From Antarcticimicrobium sp. (GTDB lineage Bacteria; Pseudomonadota; Alphaproteobacteria; Rhodobacterales; Rhodobacteraceae): a stretch of DNA of 64,000 nt. This document shows, one piece after another, positions 30,461-38,626 of this stretch. The notes under the pieces were generated by a model. It did not search any database. It saw nothing but the letters and a program-made list of their open reading frames with translations, and had not been told where the DNA came from. Positions within the stretch are counted from its first letter, which is position 1. Each line of letters opens with the position of its first letter. The position numbers and the translations under genes are program-made. The stretch lies in assembly GCF_029212575.1 (NCBI RefSeq), contig NZ_JARGPK010000042.1, positions 186,001 through 250,000 of the forward strand, read 5' to 3'.

Positions 30461-31241
30461 AACCCCGATCGACACAGCCCATGCGGCGATGGAGGCCGCC
30501 CCGGACCACGCCCCGGCGCGCCTGCGGTTCTACGAACGGGTGGCCGATTGCGAGCTGTACCTGCTGCTGACCGAAGAGGCGCAGGGCGACAACATCTCGC
30601 CCGAGCTGTTCGAGATCGACGTCGGCCGCTTCGTCCTCGCCTTCGACCGCGAGGACCGGCTGGCGCAATTCGCCGGCCGTCCCGCGCCCTATGTCGCGCT
30701 GTCGGGCCGGGTGCTGGCGCAGATGCTGGCCGGCCAGGGCATCGGGCTGGGTCTCAATCTCGACGTCGCGCCCTCGGCGATCCTGGTGCCCGCGGAGGCG
30801 GTGGACTGGCTGCACGCCACGCTGGGCAATGCCCCGCAGGAAACCGAGGCGCGGCTGTCGGAATTCACCGCGCCCAAGGGCCTGCCCGAGGATCTGGTGC
30901 GGGCGCTCGATGCCAAGCTGGCCAGCGCCGCCGGGCTGGCCCAGGCCGCCTATCTCGTCGGCACCGTCGATGACAGCGGCCGACGCGGCCACCTGTTGGG
31001 ATTCGTCGGCGCGCCGGAGGCGGCGCAGGGGGCGCTCGCCAAGGCGGCAGGCGAGGCGCTGACCTTTTCCGGCATCGAGGCGGGTGCGATGGACGTGGGC
31101 TTCTTCGACGGCGACGCGGCAATCACCGCCAAGCTTGCCGCTGTCGGGCTGCGGTTCGACCTGCCGCAGCCACAGATGCCCGAACGCCTGGCGCCCGCCG
31201 CGCCGGGCCGCGATCCCGACAAGCCGCCGATCCTGCGCTGA
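30450..31241 (+). CDS. SseB family protein
   Basis: 263-residue protein with an N-terminal SseB domain (residues about 25-130: FYERVADCELYLLL, then FVLAFDREDRLAQFAG) and a C-terminal SseB-C region. In E. coli SseB is implicated in serine sensitivity; in enteric pathogens an unrelated secreted SseB exists, and this is not it. Overlap with the upstream glycosylase suggests co-translation. Function in this lineage is unknown. Confidence 0.8.
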   Translation: MAAETPIDTAHAAMEAAPDHAPARLRFYERVADCELYLLLTEEAQGDNISPELFEIDVGRFVLAFDREDRLAQFAGRPAPYVALSGRVLAQMLAGQGIGLGLNLDVAPSAILVPAEAVDWLHATLGNAPQETEARLSEFTAPKGLPEDLVRALDAKLASAAGLAQAAYLVGTVDDSGRRGHLLGFVGAPEAAQGALAKAAGEALTFSGIEAGAMDVGFFDGDAAITAKLAAVGLRFDLPQPQMPERLAPAAPGRDPDKPPILR

Positions 31242-31243
31242 CC

Positions 31244-31300
31244 GGGCAGGGGGCGCTGCCCCCGTCGCCTGCGGCGCCCCCCCGGAGTATTTCCGCGCCA
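31244..31300. repeat. Intergenic GC-rich palindrome (GGGGGCGCTGCCCCC / CCCCGGAGTATTT type)
   Basis: Starts with the hairpin GGGCAG-GGGGCG-CTGCCC just after the sseB stop and continues into GCGGCGCCCCCCCGGAGTATTTCCGC. Elements of this kind recur after genes in Rhodobacterales genomes. I see one copy here, so its repeat status rests on general knowledge. Confidence 0.4.
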
Positions 31301-31338
31301 GAAAAAGAGCGGAACAGATCCGAGCGGGTCAGGGGCGC

Positions 31339-32214
31339 TCAGTCCGCCTCCGGCTCCAGCTTGTCCTGCGTCCTGGTGTCGAAATCGCCGGCGTCGTGAC
31401 GTTCGCGCAACTGGGTCTCCGGCGCGCCGAAGGTGCGGTTGACCATGCGGCCGCGCTGCACCGCCGGGCGGGCGTCGATCTCTTTCGCCCAACGCTGCAC
31501 GTGGTCGTAGGACTCCACGTCGAGGAAGGTGCCCGCCTCGTAGAGCCGCCCCAGCGCCAACTGCCCGTACCAGGCCCAGATCGCCATGTCGGCGATGGTG
31601 TAATCCTCGCCGGTCATGAAGCGCCGCTCGGCCAGGTTTCGATCCAGCACGTCGAGCTGGCGCTTGGTCTCCATCGCGAAACGGTCGATCGGGTATTGCC
31701 ATTTTTCCGGCGCATAGGCGTAGAAATGGCCGAAGCCGCCGCCCAGGTAGGGCGCGCTGCCCATCTGCCAGAACAGCCAGGACAGCATCTCGGGCCGGTC
31801 CTCCGGCGCACCGAGGAAATCGCCGAACTTCTCCGCCAGGTGCAGCAGGATGGCGCCGGATTCGAACACCCGCACGGGTGCCTCGCCGCTGCGGTCCACC
31901 AGTGCCGGGATCTTGGAGTTGGGGTTGACCCCGACAAAGCCCGAGCCGAACTGGTCGCCGTCGCCGATGTTGATCAGCCAGGCGTCGTAGTCCGCCGCCG
32001 CGTGGCCTGCCGCCAGCAATTCCTCGAACATCACCGTCACCTTGACCCCGTTCGGCGTGGCCAGCGAGTAGAGCTGGAAGGGGTGCTGGCCGACCGGCAG
32101 CTCCTTGTCATGGGTGGCACCGGCGACGGGGCGGTTGATGGACGCAAAGCGACCGCCGCTTTCGCTGTCCCAGGTCCAGCCCTCGGGGGGGGTATTGGGG
32201 GTGGGGGTGGTCAT
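31339..32214 (-). CDS. yghU: Glutathione S-transferase, YghU-type disulfide-bond oxidoreductase
   Basis: 291-residue cytosolic enzyme. The N-terminal extension (TPPEGWTWDSESGGRFASINRP) is typical of YghU/YfcG-type GSTs, whose thioredoxin-fold domain uses a Thr/Asn pair rather than Cys, here in LYSLATPNGVKV. NPNSKIPALVD and FESGAILLHLAEKFG contain the glutathione-contacting cis-Pro and ES motif. The C-terminal helical GST domain follows. These enzymes reduce disulfides with glutathione. It is a single gene between the sseB-like gene and gcrA. Confidence 0.92.
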   Translation of the reverse strand: MTTPTPNTPPEGWTWDSESGGRFASINRPVAGATHDKELPVGQHPFQLYSLATPNGVKVTVMFEELLAAGHAAADYDAWLINIGDGDQFGSGFVGVNPNSKIPALVDRSGEAPVRVFESGAILLHLAEKFGDFLGAPEDRPEMLSWLFWQMGSAPYLGGGFGHFYAYAPEKWQYPIDRFAMETKRQLDVLDRNLAERRFMTGEDYTIADMAIWAWYGQLALGRLYEAGTFLDVESYDHVQRWAKEIDARPAVQRGRMVNRTFGAPETQLRERHDAGDFDTRTQDKLEPEAD

Positions 32215-32344
32215 CTGTTCGCGCTCGCTTTTCTGTTGATCGGCTCGTCGAAATTAGAGGTAAGCGGCGGGCCGCGCCTTGCCAAGCGCGCGGGCGCTGC
32301 GCAGGCGCACAGGGGCATCGGCCCGCCCGCACAGGTGTTGCGTC

Positions 32345-32923
32345 TCAGCGGCGGCGGTCGCGCCGGGCGCTCATCGGCTGGTACGCCACGCCCACATGCG
32401 CCTCGCAATAGGGTTTGCCTGGCTGCACCGGCAACCCGCAGAACCAGAAATCCTCGGTCGCGGGATCGCCCACCGGCCATTTGCAGGTGCGCTCGGTCAG
32501 TTCCATCAGCGTCAGTCTCTTGGCCTTCTTCTCGATCTCGCTGACCTTGGCCAGCGCCTCGGGGCTGATCTCATTGGCCGAGGGTTGCGGCGGTAGCGGC
32601 TGGCCGGCGGGAATGATCTGCTTGCGCGCGGGCACGGCCGGGCGAGTCTCGGCGGCGGGTTTCGCCTCGGGCGCAGGGTCTGCCTTGGGCTCGGTCTTGG
32701 GCTTGGCGGCGGGTTGCGGCTTGGCCGCCTCGGTCGGCTTTGCCTTGGCCTCGGCCTTGGTCGGCGCCGCGCCGGTGCTGCGGTTGGACAGGCCCAGACG
32801 ATGCACCTTGCCGATCACCGCGTTGCGCGTCACCCCACCCAGTTCCTTGGCGATCTGGCTGGCCGACTGGCCCTCGCCCCACATTTTCTTGAGCAGTTCA
32901 ACGCGCTCGTCTGTCCAGGACAT
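32345..32923 (-). CDS. gcrA: GcrA cell cycle regulator
   Basis: 192-residue sigma70-dependent transcription regulator that binds methylated GANTC sites and times the alphaproteobacterial cell cycle. The N-terminal helix-turn-helix MSWTDERVELLKKMWGEG, then SASQIAKELGGVTRNAVIGK, is diagnostic. A low-complexity Ala/Pro/Lys linker (residues about 50-115) leads to the C-terminal sigma-binding domain with a Cys pair (RTCKWPVGDP, then FWFCGLPVQPGKPYCEAH). Ribosome site AAAGGCAG before the ATG. Two GANTC sites lie 108 bp upstream, consistent with autoregulation. Confidence 0.95.
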   Translation of the reverse strand: MSWTDERVELLKKMWGEGQSASQIAKELGGVTRNAVIGKVHRLGLSNRSTGAAPTKAEAKAKPTEAAKPQPAAKPKTEPKADPAPEAKPAAETRPAVPARKQIIPAGQPLPPQPSANEISPEALAKVSEIEKKAKRLTLMELTERTCKWPVGDPATEDFWFCGLPVQPGKPYCEAHVGVAYQPMSARRDRRR

Positions 32924-33030
32924 GGTCTGCCTTTCAAAGCTGAAAAGCGGCCCGCGCTGACGCGGCCGCCTTTGGAATTCCGTACCGATGGATATACTAG
33001 TCACTGGCGTTCGATATACAAGCCGAAGGT

Positions 33031-33042
33031 GATTCGCGAATC
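33031..33042. promoter_or_regulatory. Twin GANTC palindrome upstream of gcrA
   Basis: GATTCGCGAATC is a perfect 12-bp palindrome holding two CcrM methylation sites (GATTC and GAATC). GcrA binds methylated GANTC, so this is a candidate site for methylation-dependent autoregulation. Confidence 0.6.
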
Positions 33043-33079
33043 GGATCCGCCACGGCGCGCCGTCCCGGCCGAACCTCAT

Positions 33080-33119
33080 GCGCCGGTGCGGGGGCGCCGG
33101 TGCGGGGGCGGATGCGGGG
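33080..33119. repeat. 14-bp tandem repeat
   Basis: GCGCCGGTGCGGGG occurs twice head to tail (33080-33093, 33094-33107), followed by a shortened third unit (GCGGATGCGGGG). Likely slippage-prone filler; it could vary between strains. Confidence 0.65.
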
Positions 33120-33351
33120 GATCGGGTGCCGCGTGGTGTTTTTCCCTTCCCTTTTGCCGCGCGCCGGGCTATGCGATCGGCATGATCAAATGCCGCCATA
33201 TCGCCGCATCGCGACGCCGACGCATCCCCGCGTAACGGCCCCGTTCGATCTTTGCGCCACACATCCGGCGCCTCTCTCTCTCACATCGTTGACGAAACCG
33301 CCCAAGCTGGGGCACTCCCTTGGGCCTGTCCTACCCTGAAAGGAGGATCCG

Positions 33352-34539
33352 ATGATCCCGTCCATTCTGCCGACCTACAACCGCGCGCCGCTGAGCTTCG
33401 TGAAGGGCGAAGGCTCCTGGCTGATCGAGGCGGATGGCCGACGCTTTCTCGACCTCGGGGCGGGCATCGCGGTCAACGCGCTGGGCCATGCGCACCCGGC
33501 ACTGGTCAAGGCGCTGACCGATCAGGCGCAAACCCTCTGGCATGTCTCCAACCTTTACCAGATCCCGCAGCAGCAGGCGCTGGCCGACAAGCTGGTCGAG
33601 GCCACCTTTGCCGATACCGTCTTTTTCACCAATTCGGGCACCGAAAGCTGCGAACTGGCGGTCAAGATGGCGCGCAAGTACTGGTACGACAAGGGCGCGC
33701 CCGAGAAGACCGATATCATCGCCTTCACCGGCTCGTTCCATGGCCGGTCCTCGGCCGGTATCGCCGCCGCCGGGGCGGAGAAGATGACCAAGGGCTTCGG
33801 CCCGCTGCTGCCGGGCTTCAAACATCTGGAATGGCGCGATTTCGACGGGTTGAAAGAGGCGATCGACGACAACACCGCCGCTGTGCTACTGGAGCCGGTT
33901 CAGGGCGAAGGCGGCATCCGCCCGCTGCCTGACGACGAATTGAAGGCGATCCGCGCGCTCTGTGACGAGGCCGGCTGCCTGTTGATCCTCGACGAGGTGC
34001 AATGCGGCATGGGCCGCACCGGCCGCCTTTTCGCCCATGAATGGGCCGGCATCACCCCCGACATCATGATGGTGGCCAAGGGCATCGGCGGCGGCTTCCC
34101 CCTCGGCGCGGTGCTGGCCACCGAAGAGGCCGCCTCGGGCATGACCGCGGGCACCCACGGTTCCACCTACGGCGGCAACCCGCTGGGCTGCGCGGTGGGC
34201 TGCGCGGTGATGGACCAGATCGACACGCCGGAGTTTCTCGACTCGGTGAACCGCAAGGCCGGGATGCTGCGCCAGAAGCTGGAGGGGCTCATTGCCGCCC
34301 ACCCGGAGGTCTTCGAAGAGCTGCGCGGCTCGGGCCTGATGCTGGGGCTGAAATGCAAGGCGCCGAACACCGATGTGGTCGCCGCCGGGTATGAGAACCT
34401 CGTCATCACGGTTCCGGCGGGCGACAACGTGATCCGCCTGCTGCCGCCACTGACCCTCAGCGAGGAGGAGATCGCCGAGGCGCTGACCCGCCTCGACGCC
34501 GCCGCAACCCAGGTCGAGACGCAGGTCGAAACCGCCTGA
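33352..34539 (+). CDS. argD: Acetylornithine aminotransferase
   Basis: PLP enzyme of arginine (and often lysine) synthesis that converts N-acetylglutamate semialdehyde to N-acetylornithine. The 395-residue class III aminotransferase shows [42 protein letters not shown] and the Schiff-base Lys in [14 protein letters not shown]. Strong ribosome site (GGAGGA). argF follows 71 nt downstream, the standard alphaproteobacterial argD-argF pair. It depends on carbamoyl phosphate from carB, which is interrupted in this same window. Confidence 0.96.
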   Translation: MIPSILPTYNRAPLSFVKGEGSWLIEADGRRFLDLGAGIAVNALGHAHPALVKALTDQAQTLWHVSNLYQIPQQQALADKLVEATFADTVFFTNSGTESCELAVKMARKYWYDKGAPEKTDIIAFTGSFHGRSSAGIAAAGAEKMTKGFGPLLPGFKHLEWRDFDGLKEAIDDNTAAVLLEPVQGEGGIRPLPDDELKAIRALCDEAGCLLILDEVQCGMGRTGRLFAHEWAGITPDIMMVAKGIGGGFPLGAVLATEEAASGMTAGTHGSTYGGNPLGCAVGCAVMDQIDTPEFLDSVNRKAGMLRQKLEGLIAAHPEVFEELRGSGLMLGLKCKAPNTDVVAAGYENLVITVPAGDNVIRLLPPLTLSEEEIAEALTRLDAAATQVETQVETA

Positions 34540-34610
34540 CCCGCCCTTTACAAATCCTGCGCCGGCCCCTGGAGTTATCCCCGGTGGCCGGCCCGAAAAA
34601 AGAAAACCCC

Positions 34611-35537
34611 ATGAATCACTTCCTAGATATCCACAAGACTGATCCCGCCGCGCTGCGGGCCATGATCGAAACCGCGGGCCAGATCAAGCGCGCCCGCGCC
34701 GACCGCCCAAAGGGCGCCCCGGACGACGATCAGCCGCTTGCGGGCCGGATGGTCGCGCTGATCTTCGAGAAGCCCTCGACCCGGACCCGCGTCTCCTTCG
34801 ACGTCGGCGTGCGCCAGATGGGCGGGCAGAGCATGGTGCTCTCGGGCAGCGACATGCAGCTGGGTCACGGCGAGACCATCGCCGACACCGCCCGCGTGCT
34901 GTCGCGCTATGTCGACCTGATCATGATCCGTACTTTCGACGAAAGCGTGCTGCACGAGATGGCCGAATACGCCGATGTGCCGGTGATCAACGGGCTCACC
35001 GACCGCACCCACCCCTGCCAGATCATGGCCGACGTGCTCACCTACGAGGAGCATCGCGGCCCGATCAAGGGTAAGAAGGTGGTCTGGGCCGGCGACGGCA
35101 ACAATGTCTGCGCCTCGTTCCTGCATGCGGCCGGGCAGTTCGGCTTCGATCTGACTTTCACCGGTCCGGCCCAGCTGGACCCGGAGGAGGAATTCGTCGG
35201 TCTGGCGCGCAAGGCCGGCAGCACCGTGGTGATCGAGCGCGACGCGGCCAGGGCGGTCGAGGGCGCCGACCTGGTGGTCGCCGATACCTGGGTCTCGATG
35301 CACGACAGCCAGAGTTCGAAGGAACGCCGCCACAACATGCTGCGCCCCTACCAGGTCAACGCCGAGCTGATGGCCAAAGCCAGGCCCGACGCGCTGTTCA
35401 TGCACTGCCTGCCCGCGCACCGCGAGGAGGAGGTCACCTCCGAGGTGATGGACGGCCCGCATTCGGTGATCTGGGACGAGGCCGAGAACCGGCTGCACGC
35501 GCAAAAGGCGGTGATGCGCTGGTGCCTCGGGGTGTGA
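34611..35537 (+). CDS. argF: Ornithine carbamoyltransferase
   Basis: Joins carbamoyl phosphate and ornithine to give citrulline. 308 residues with the carbamoyl-phosphate motif STRTR in [12 protein letters not shown], then [11 protein letters not shown], the ornithine loop VADTWVSM and HCLPAHR. The chosen ATG (34611) matches the usual N-terminus FLDIHKTDP. It is the second gene of the argD-argF operon and is followed by a strong terminator. Its substrate depends on CarAB. Confidence 0.96.
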   Translation: MNHFLDIHKTDPAALRAMIETAGQIKRARADRPKGAPDDDQPLAGRMVALIFEKPSTRTRVSFDVGVRQMGGQSMVLSGSDMQLGHGETIADTARVLSRYVDLIMIRTFDESVLHEMAEYADVPVINGLTDRTHPCQIMADVLTYEEHRGPIKGKKVVWAGDGNNVCASFLHAAGQFGFDLTFTGPAQLDPEEEFVGLARKAGSTVVIERDAARAVEGADLVVADTWVSMHDSQSSKERRHNMLRPYQVNAELMAKARPDALFMHCLPAHREEEVTSEVMDGPHSVIWDEAENRLHAQKAVMRWCLGV

Positions 35538-35582
35538 CCGCCTGAACCAGTCAGGCCAAGGGCATGTACAAGGCAGATAAAA

Positions 35583-35641
35583 CGCCCGGGCCATCAGGCC
35601 GGGCGATAAACACTCAGCAGGGCGAAACCGCGCCCTGCTGA
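35583..35641 (+). terminator. Double-hairpin terminator after argF
   Basis: Two stem-loops in a row. First, CGCCCGG/CCGGGCG (35583-35605). Then a perfect 11-bp stem TCAGCAGGGCG/CGCCCTGCTGA (35614-35641), followed by CTTTCGTGCTTTT. The second is a good intrinsic terminator for argDF and may also insulate the convergent RTX gene. Confidence 0.8.
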
Positions 35642-35668
35642 CTTTCGTGCTTTTGCAACCCGCGCTAC

Positions 35669-37387
35669 CTAAAAAAGAAAGTCGCTTTCTGATAGTTCGG
35701 TTGCATCAATTCCCTTGAGATTTATCGTTTCGCTTGGGTCCACCGCAAAAATGCTATCAAAAATCTCTACATGTGTGTTGCGACCATTCTGAACGAGATC
35801 GATAAAGTCATCGAATGGCGAGATTGCGGAAGAAATTACCGTGACCTCTGAAAGGTCAATTTTGTCCTTCCCGATCTTAAAATTCTTGATGGTGTCGATG
35901 CCAAACAATTCACCAGTAAATTTGAACGTATCCGCACCACCATTTCCAACAAGAACGTCTGTTCCGGTGCCGCCATCAATCACGTCATTTCCGAGGTCGC
36001 CGCGCAAAGTGTCATTACCTGCGCCACCTTTAAGCATGTCGTTTCCACTGCCGCCGCGCAGGGTGTCGTTCCCTTCCCCACCAAAAAGAATGTCGCGTCC
36101 AGCATCGCCGAAAAGGCTGTCTTTGCCCGCGTCGCCACTAAGCAGGTCATTACCTCTTCCACCGGACAAAATGTCATTTCCGGCGCGGCCGCCAATGGCA
36201 TCATCATCGTTCTCGCCAGTAATTGTATTCGAAGACTTGTTTCCAACGCGCACGAATTCCGGAATCCAAATAGACTGGACATGGGTGGCGGCGTCGGTGC
36301 TATCCAAAGTTTCGTAATAAATAACGGCTTTGCCTTTATCGCTGATCGCAATATCCCGAAACCGCACAAGCACCGATCCAAACCCGAAGGCAGGCTCCAC
36401 ATCGGTCTCCACACTCAGCGTTTCTCCGATCTGATAACCGTCCATATCGTAAATATTGTACGACGCCTTCTCGGCGTCTTTGCCGGTAAAGCCTACAAGC
36501 AATGCGCCTTGGCCCTTGGCATCGACAAACTCTAGGTCAATGTCGCTGTATGAGTTATTGGAAGTCATCCCTTTACCGTCTTCGGTGTCGATGATTTCAA
36601 CTGCGGCAAAATCATGTGCCCCAAGGCCATTGTGAACACTGAGGAAAGTCCCGTCATCAGGGGTTTTGCTCTCAACTACAGCTATTTTTCCATCCCCCAC
36701 CGAGACAGCCTCAAAGTCGAGCACATCATCCGCCTCGGTGTTCGAAAGAACAATGGAAGGCTCCTTTGGAGCAAGATTATTATCAAAGAGCCGCGCCTCC
36801 AGCCTTTCGTCCCCAAATTCGTTATCATCCACGTAAGAGATCAGAAATCCACTTCCTTCCGAGCTATCAATGGAGAAGCTATCACCCGCTTCTGGATATG
36901 CATGGTCGTTCGAGATGCCATCTACCAGAGCTACGGATTTCTTGAGGAAGCTGCCATTCTTTTTGACGAGCACACCACGGATCGTATCGTGATCTTTCCA
37001 TGCCACAACAACCCGTCCGTCGTCCAAAGTGACGGATTGAAGGAACTGCTGAGTTGTTCCACCGCCAAGGTCATGCTTGAACTCGCTTCCAATGGGGTTT
37101 CCTTTCTTATTGAAAACCTGCCCAGTGAGAACATCTGCGTAAAGTTCAATCCATGTTACAACAAACTTGTTTTTCCCCAGTTCAGATACGGTGAAATCTT
37201 CCGTGTAAGAAGGATTTAGTGGCGGCGACACGTCGGAGGTTGGGTTGCCGTTGCTGCCCAGGACACGCGTTATCGTCTGGCTTAGCTGATTGTCGGAAGA
37301 GACAACGAAGCGACCGTTTGTAAGGCTGAATATGTTTTCCTTAAAAGCATCGCTTTGCGCCACTTTGAAAACAGTGTTTTCTGCCAT
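35669..37387 (-). CDS. RTX calcium-binding protein in an AT-rich island
   Basis: 572-residue predicted type I secretion substrate. The first 380 residues are beta-rich with recurring strand patterns (GRFVVSSDN, NKFVVTWIE, GRVVVAWKD, GSGFLISYVD, GKIAVVES), which suggests repeated beta-blades. About residues 385-480 hold RTX nonapeptides (GGRGNDLLSG, GGEGNDTLRG, GGAGNDTLRG). The tail ends ELSESDFLF, with the short acidic and hydrophobic terminus common in these substrates. There is no signal peptide. Base composition is much lower in G+C than the flanking genes, indicating recent transfer. Ribosome site AAAGGACGG. No exporter genes are adjacent. Role unknown; adhesion or a surface layer are guesses. 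Confidence 0.8.
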   Translation of the reverse strand: MAENTVFKVAQSDAFKENIFSLTNGRFVVSSDNQLSQTITRVLGSNGNPTSDVSPPLNPSYTEDFTVSELGKNKFVVTWIELYADVLTGQVFNKKGNPIGSEFKHDLGGGTTQQFLQSVTLDDGRVVVAWKDHDTIRGVLVKKNGSFLKKSVALVDGISNDHAYPEAGDSFSIDSSEGSGFLISYVDDNEFGDERLEARLFDNNLAPKEPSIVLSNTEADDVLDFEAVSVGDGKIAVVESKTPDDGTFLSVHNGLGAHDFAAVEIIDTEDGKGMTSNNSYSDIDLEFVDAKGQGALLVGFTGKDAEKASYNIYDMDGYQIGETLSVETDVEPAFGFGSVLVRFRDIAISDKGKAVIYYETLDSTDAATHVQSIWIPEFVRVGNKSSNTITGENDDDAIGGRAGNDILSGGRGNDLLSGDAGKDSLFGDAGRDILFGGEGNDTLRGGSGNDMLKGGAGNDTLRGDLGNDVIDGGTGTDVLVGNGGADTFKFTGELFGIDTIKNFKIGKDKIDLSEVTVISSAISPFDDFIDLVQNGRNTHVEIFDSIFAVDPSETINLKGIDATELSESDFLF

Positions 37388-37408
37388 TTTTCCGTCCTTT
37401 TAAAAATG

Positions 37409-37434
37409 AAAATATTGATCTACTACAATATTTT
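37409..37434. promoter_or_regulatory. AT-rich inverted repeat upstream of the RTX gene
   Basis: Perfect 9-bp arms AAAATATTG / CAATATTTT around an 8-bp spacer, 22-47 bp ahead of the RTX start codon. The position suits a repressor operator or a 5'-leader hairpin. Confidence 0.5.
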
Positions 37435-37511
37435 AAGTAAGCATATTCTACCAATGCGTTCAATCATTTTTCTTACAACTAGCAAAAATTCCATGCTACC
37501 GTTCTGATAAT

Positions 37512-38510
37512 ATGGATCAGGGACGCATCGTGATCGCCGGGGCCGGCGCCATCGGTTGTTTCGTCGGCGGGCTGCTCGCCGCCGGGGGTCGCCCCGTCAC
37601 CCTGCTGGGCCGCGCCCGGGTGCTGGACCCGATCCGGCAGCATGGGGTGCACCTCACCGATTTTTCGGGGCTGGATCTGCGCGTTGACCCCGAGGGGGTG
37701 CGCTTGAGCGAAACGCCCGGCTGCATGGCCGATGCCGCGCTTGTCCTGGTCACGGTCAAGGGCGGCGCGACGGCGGACATGGCGGCTGAAATCGCCGCCC
37801 ATGCCCCCGCCGACGCCCCGGTGATCAGCTTGCAGAACGGCATCGGACATGCCGATACCTTGCGCGCCGCCTTGCCCGGCCGCGACGCGCGTGCCGGCAT
37901 GGTGCCCTTCAACGTGGTGCCCGCCGGGCCGGGCCACTGGCACCGCGCCACCAGCGGCGACATCGCCATCGGGGCGGGGCCGGGCGATCTTGCGGCCCGG
38001 CTCACGGTGCCCGGCCTCACCGTGACCGAGGCGGCGCAGATCACCGCGCTGCAATGGGGCAAGCTGCTGTTGAACCTCACCAACGCGCTCAATGCGTTGT
38101 CGGGCCTGACGCTGCGCGATCAGCTCCTGTCGCGCGACTGGCGGCGGCTGATGGCCGACCAGATGGCCGAGGCGCTGGGCGTGCTCGGGGCCTGCGGCAT
38201 CGCGGTGAGATCCACCACCCCGCTGCCGGCCTGGATGGGGCCGCACATCCTGCGGCTGCCGACACCGCTGTTCTTGCGGATCGCGGCGCAGATGCTCACC
38301 ATCGATCCGCAGGCCCGCACCTCGATGGCCTATGACGTGAGGACCGGGCGGGCGACCGAGATCGACCAGTTGCAGGGGCTGGTGGTGGACCTGGCCGCGA
38401 AACGGGGAATTCCCGCCCCGATCTGCACGAAGGTCGCCGGGCTGGTGCGCAAGGTCACCGAGACCGGTGCCACCGATCCGCAACTCACCCCGGACGCGCT
38501 GCGCCCGTGA
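37512..38510 (+). CDS. panE: 2-dehydropantoate 2-reductase family (ketopantoate reductase)
   Basis: 332-residue NADPH-dependent reductase of pantothenate synthesis. The N-terminal Rossmann motif is IVIAGAGAIGCFVGGLLAAGG, followed by VTVKGG with the catalytic-site Lys region, SLQNGIGH, and the C-terminal ApbA_C domain with NLTNALNALSGL and SMAYDVRTGRATEID. The ATG is preceded by a poor ribosome site inside AT-rich sequence left by the neighbouring island. Homologues sometimes act on other keto acids; this one is called by family. Confidence 0.85.
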   Translation: MDQGRIVIAGAGAIGCFVGGLLAAGGRPVTLLGRARVLDPIRQHGVHLTDFSGLDLRVDPEGVRLSETPGCMADAALVLVTVKGGATADMAAEIAAHAPADAPVISLQNGIGHADTLRAALPGRDARAGMVPFNVVPAGPGHWHRATSGDIAIGAGPGDLAARLTVPGLTVTEAAQITALQWGKLLLNLTNALNALSGLTLRDQLLSRDWRRLMADQMAEALGVLGACGIAVRSTTPLPAWMGPHILRLPTPLFLRIAAQMLTIDPQARTSMAYDVRTGRATEIDQLQGLVVDLAAKRGIPAPICTKVAGLVRKVTETGATDPQLTPDALRP

Positions 38511-38530
38511 CAGGGAACGGTCCGTAAAGC

Positions 38531-38604
38531 CGTAGGGCGGGCTTCAGCCCGCCCCTGCCGCCAGCGAAGCGCGTCACGGGTGGCGGGCTGAAGCCCGCCC
38601 TACG
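38531..38604. repeat. Inverted pair of the TAGGGCGGGCTTCAGCCCGCC repeat
   Basis: Two 23-bp arms, 38531-38553 and 38582-38604, are exact reverse complements, and each arm is itself a near palindrome (GGCGGGCTgAAGCCCGCC). Further copies occur at 51892-51914 and, degenerate, at 52048-52114. It lies between panE and hrpB, which converge, so it may also serve as a terminator. Confidence 0.8.
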
Positions 38605-38626
38605 CCCGAGGCGCCCGCCTACCGCG

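Larger units (their letters stand above)
32924..33351. other. 428-bp divergent intergenic region between gcrA and argD
   Basis: No gene seen. It contains the GANTC palindrome 33031-33042, a GC-rich 14-bp tandem repeat at 33080-33119, and the argD leader with a TTGACG hexamer near 33289. AT-rich patches around 32990-33025 are the likely gcrA promoter zone. Confidence 0.6.

Noticed and set aside
31244-33119. Possible CRISPR array from repeated GC-rich units around sseB and gcrA
   Set aside because: The 14-bp tandem at 33080-33119 has no spacers and the palindrome at 31244 is single; no cas genes are present.
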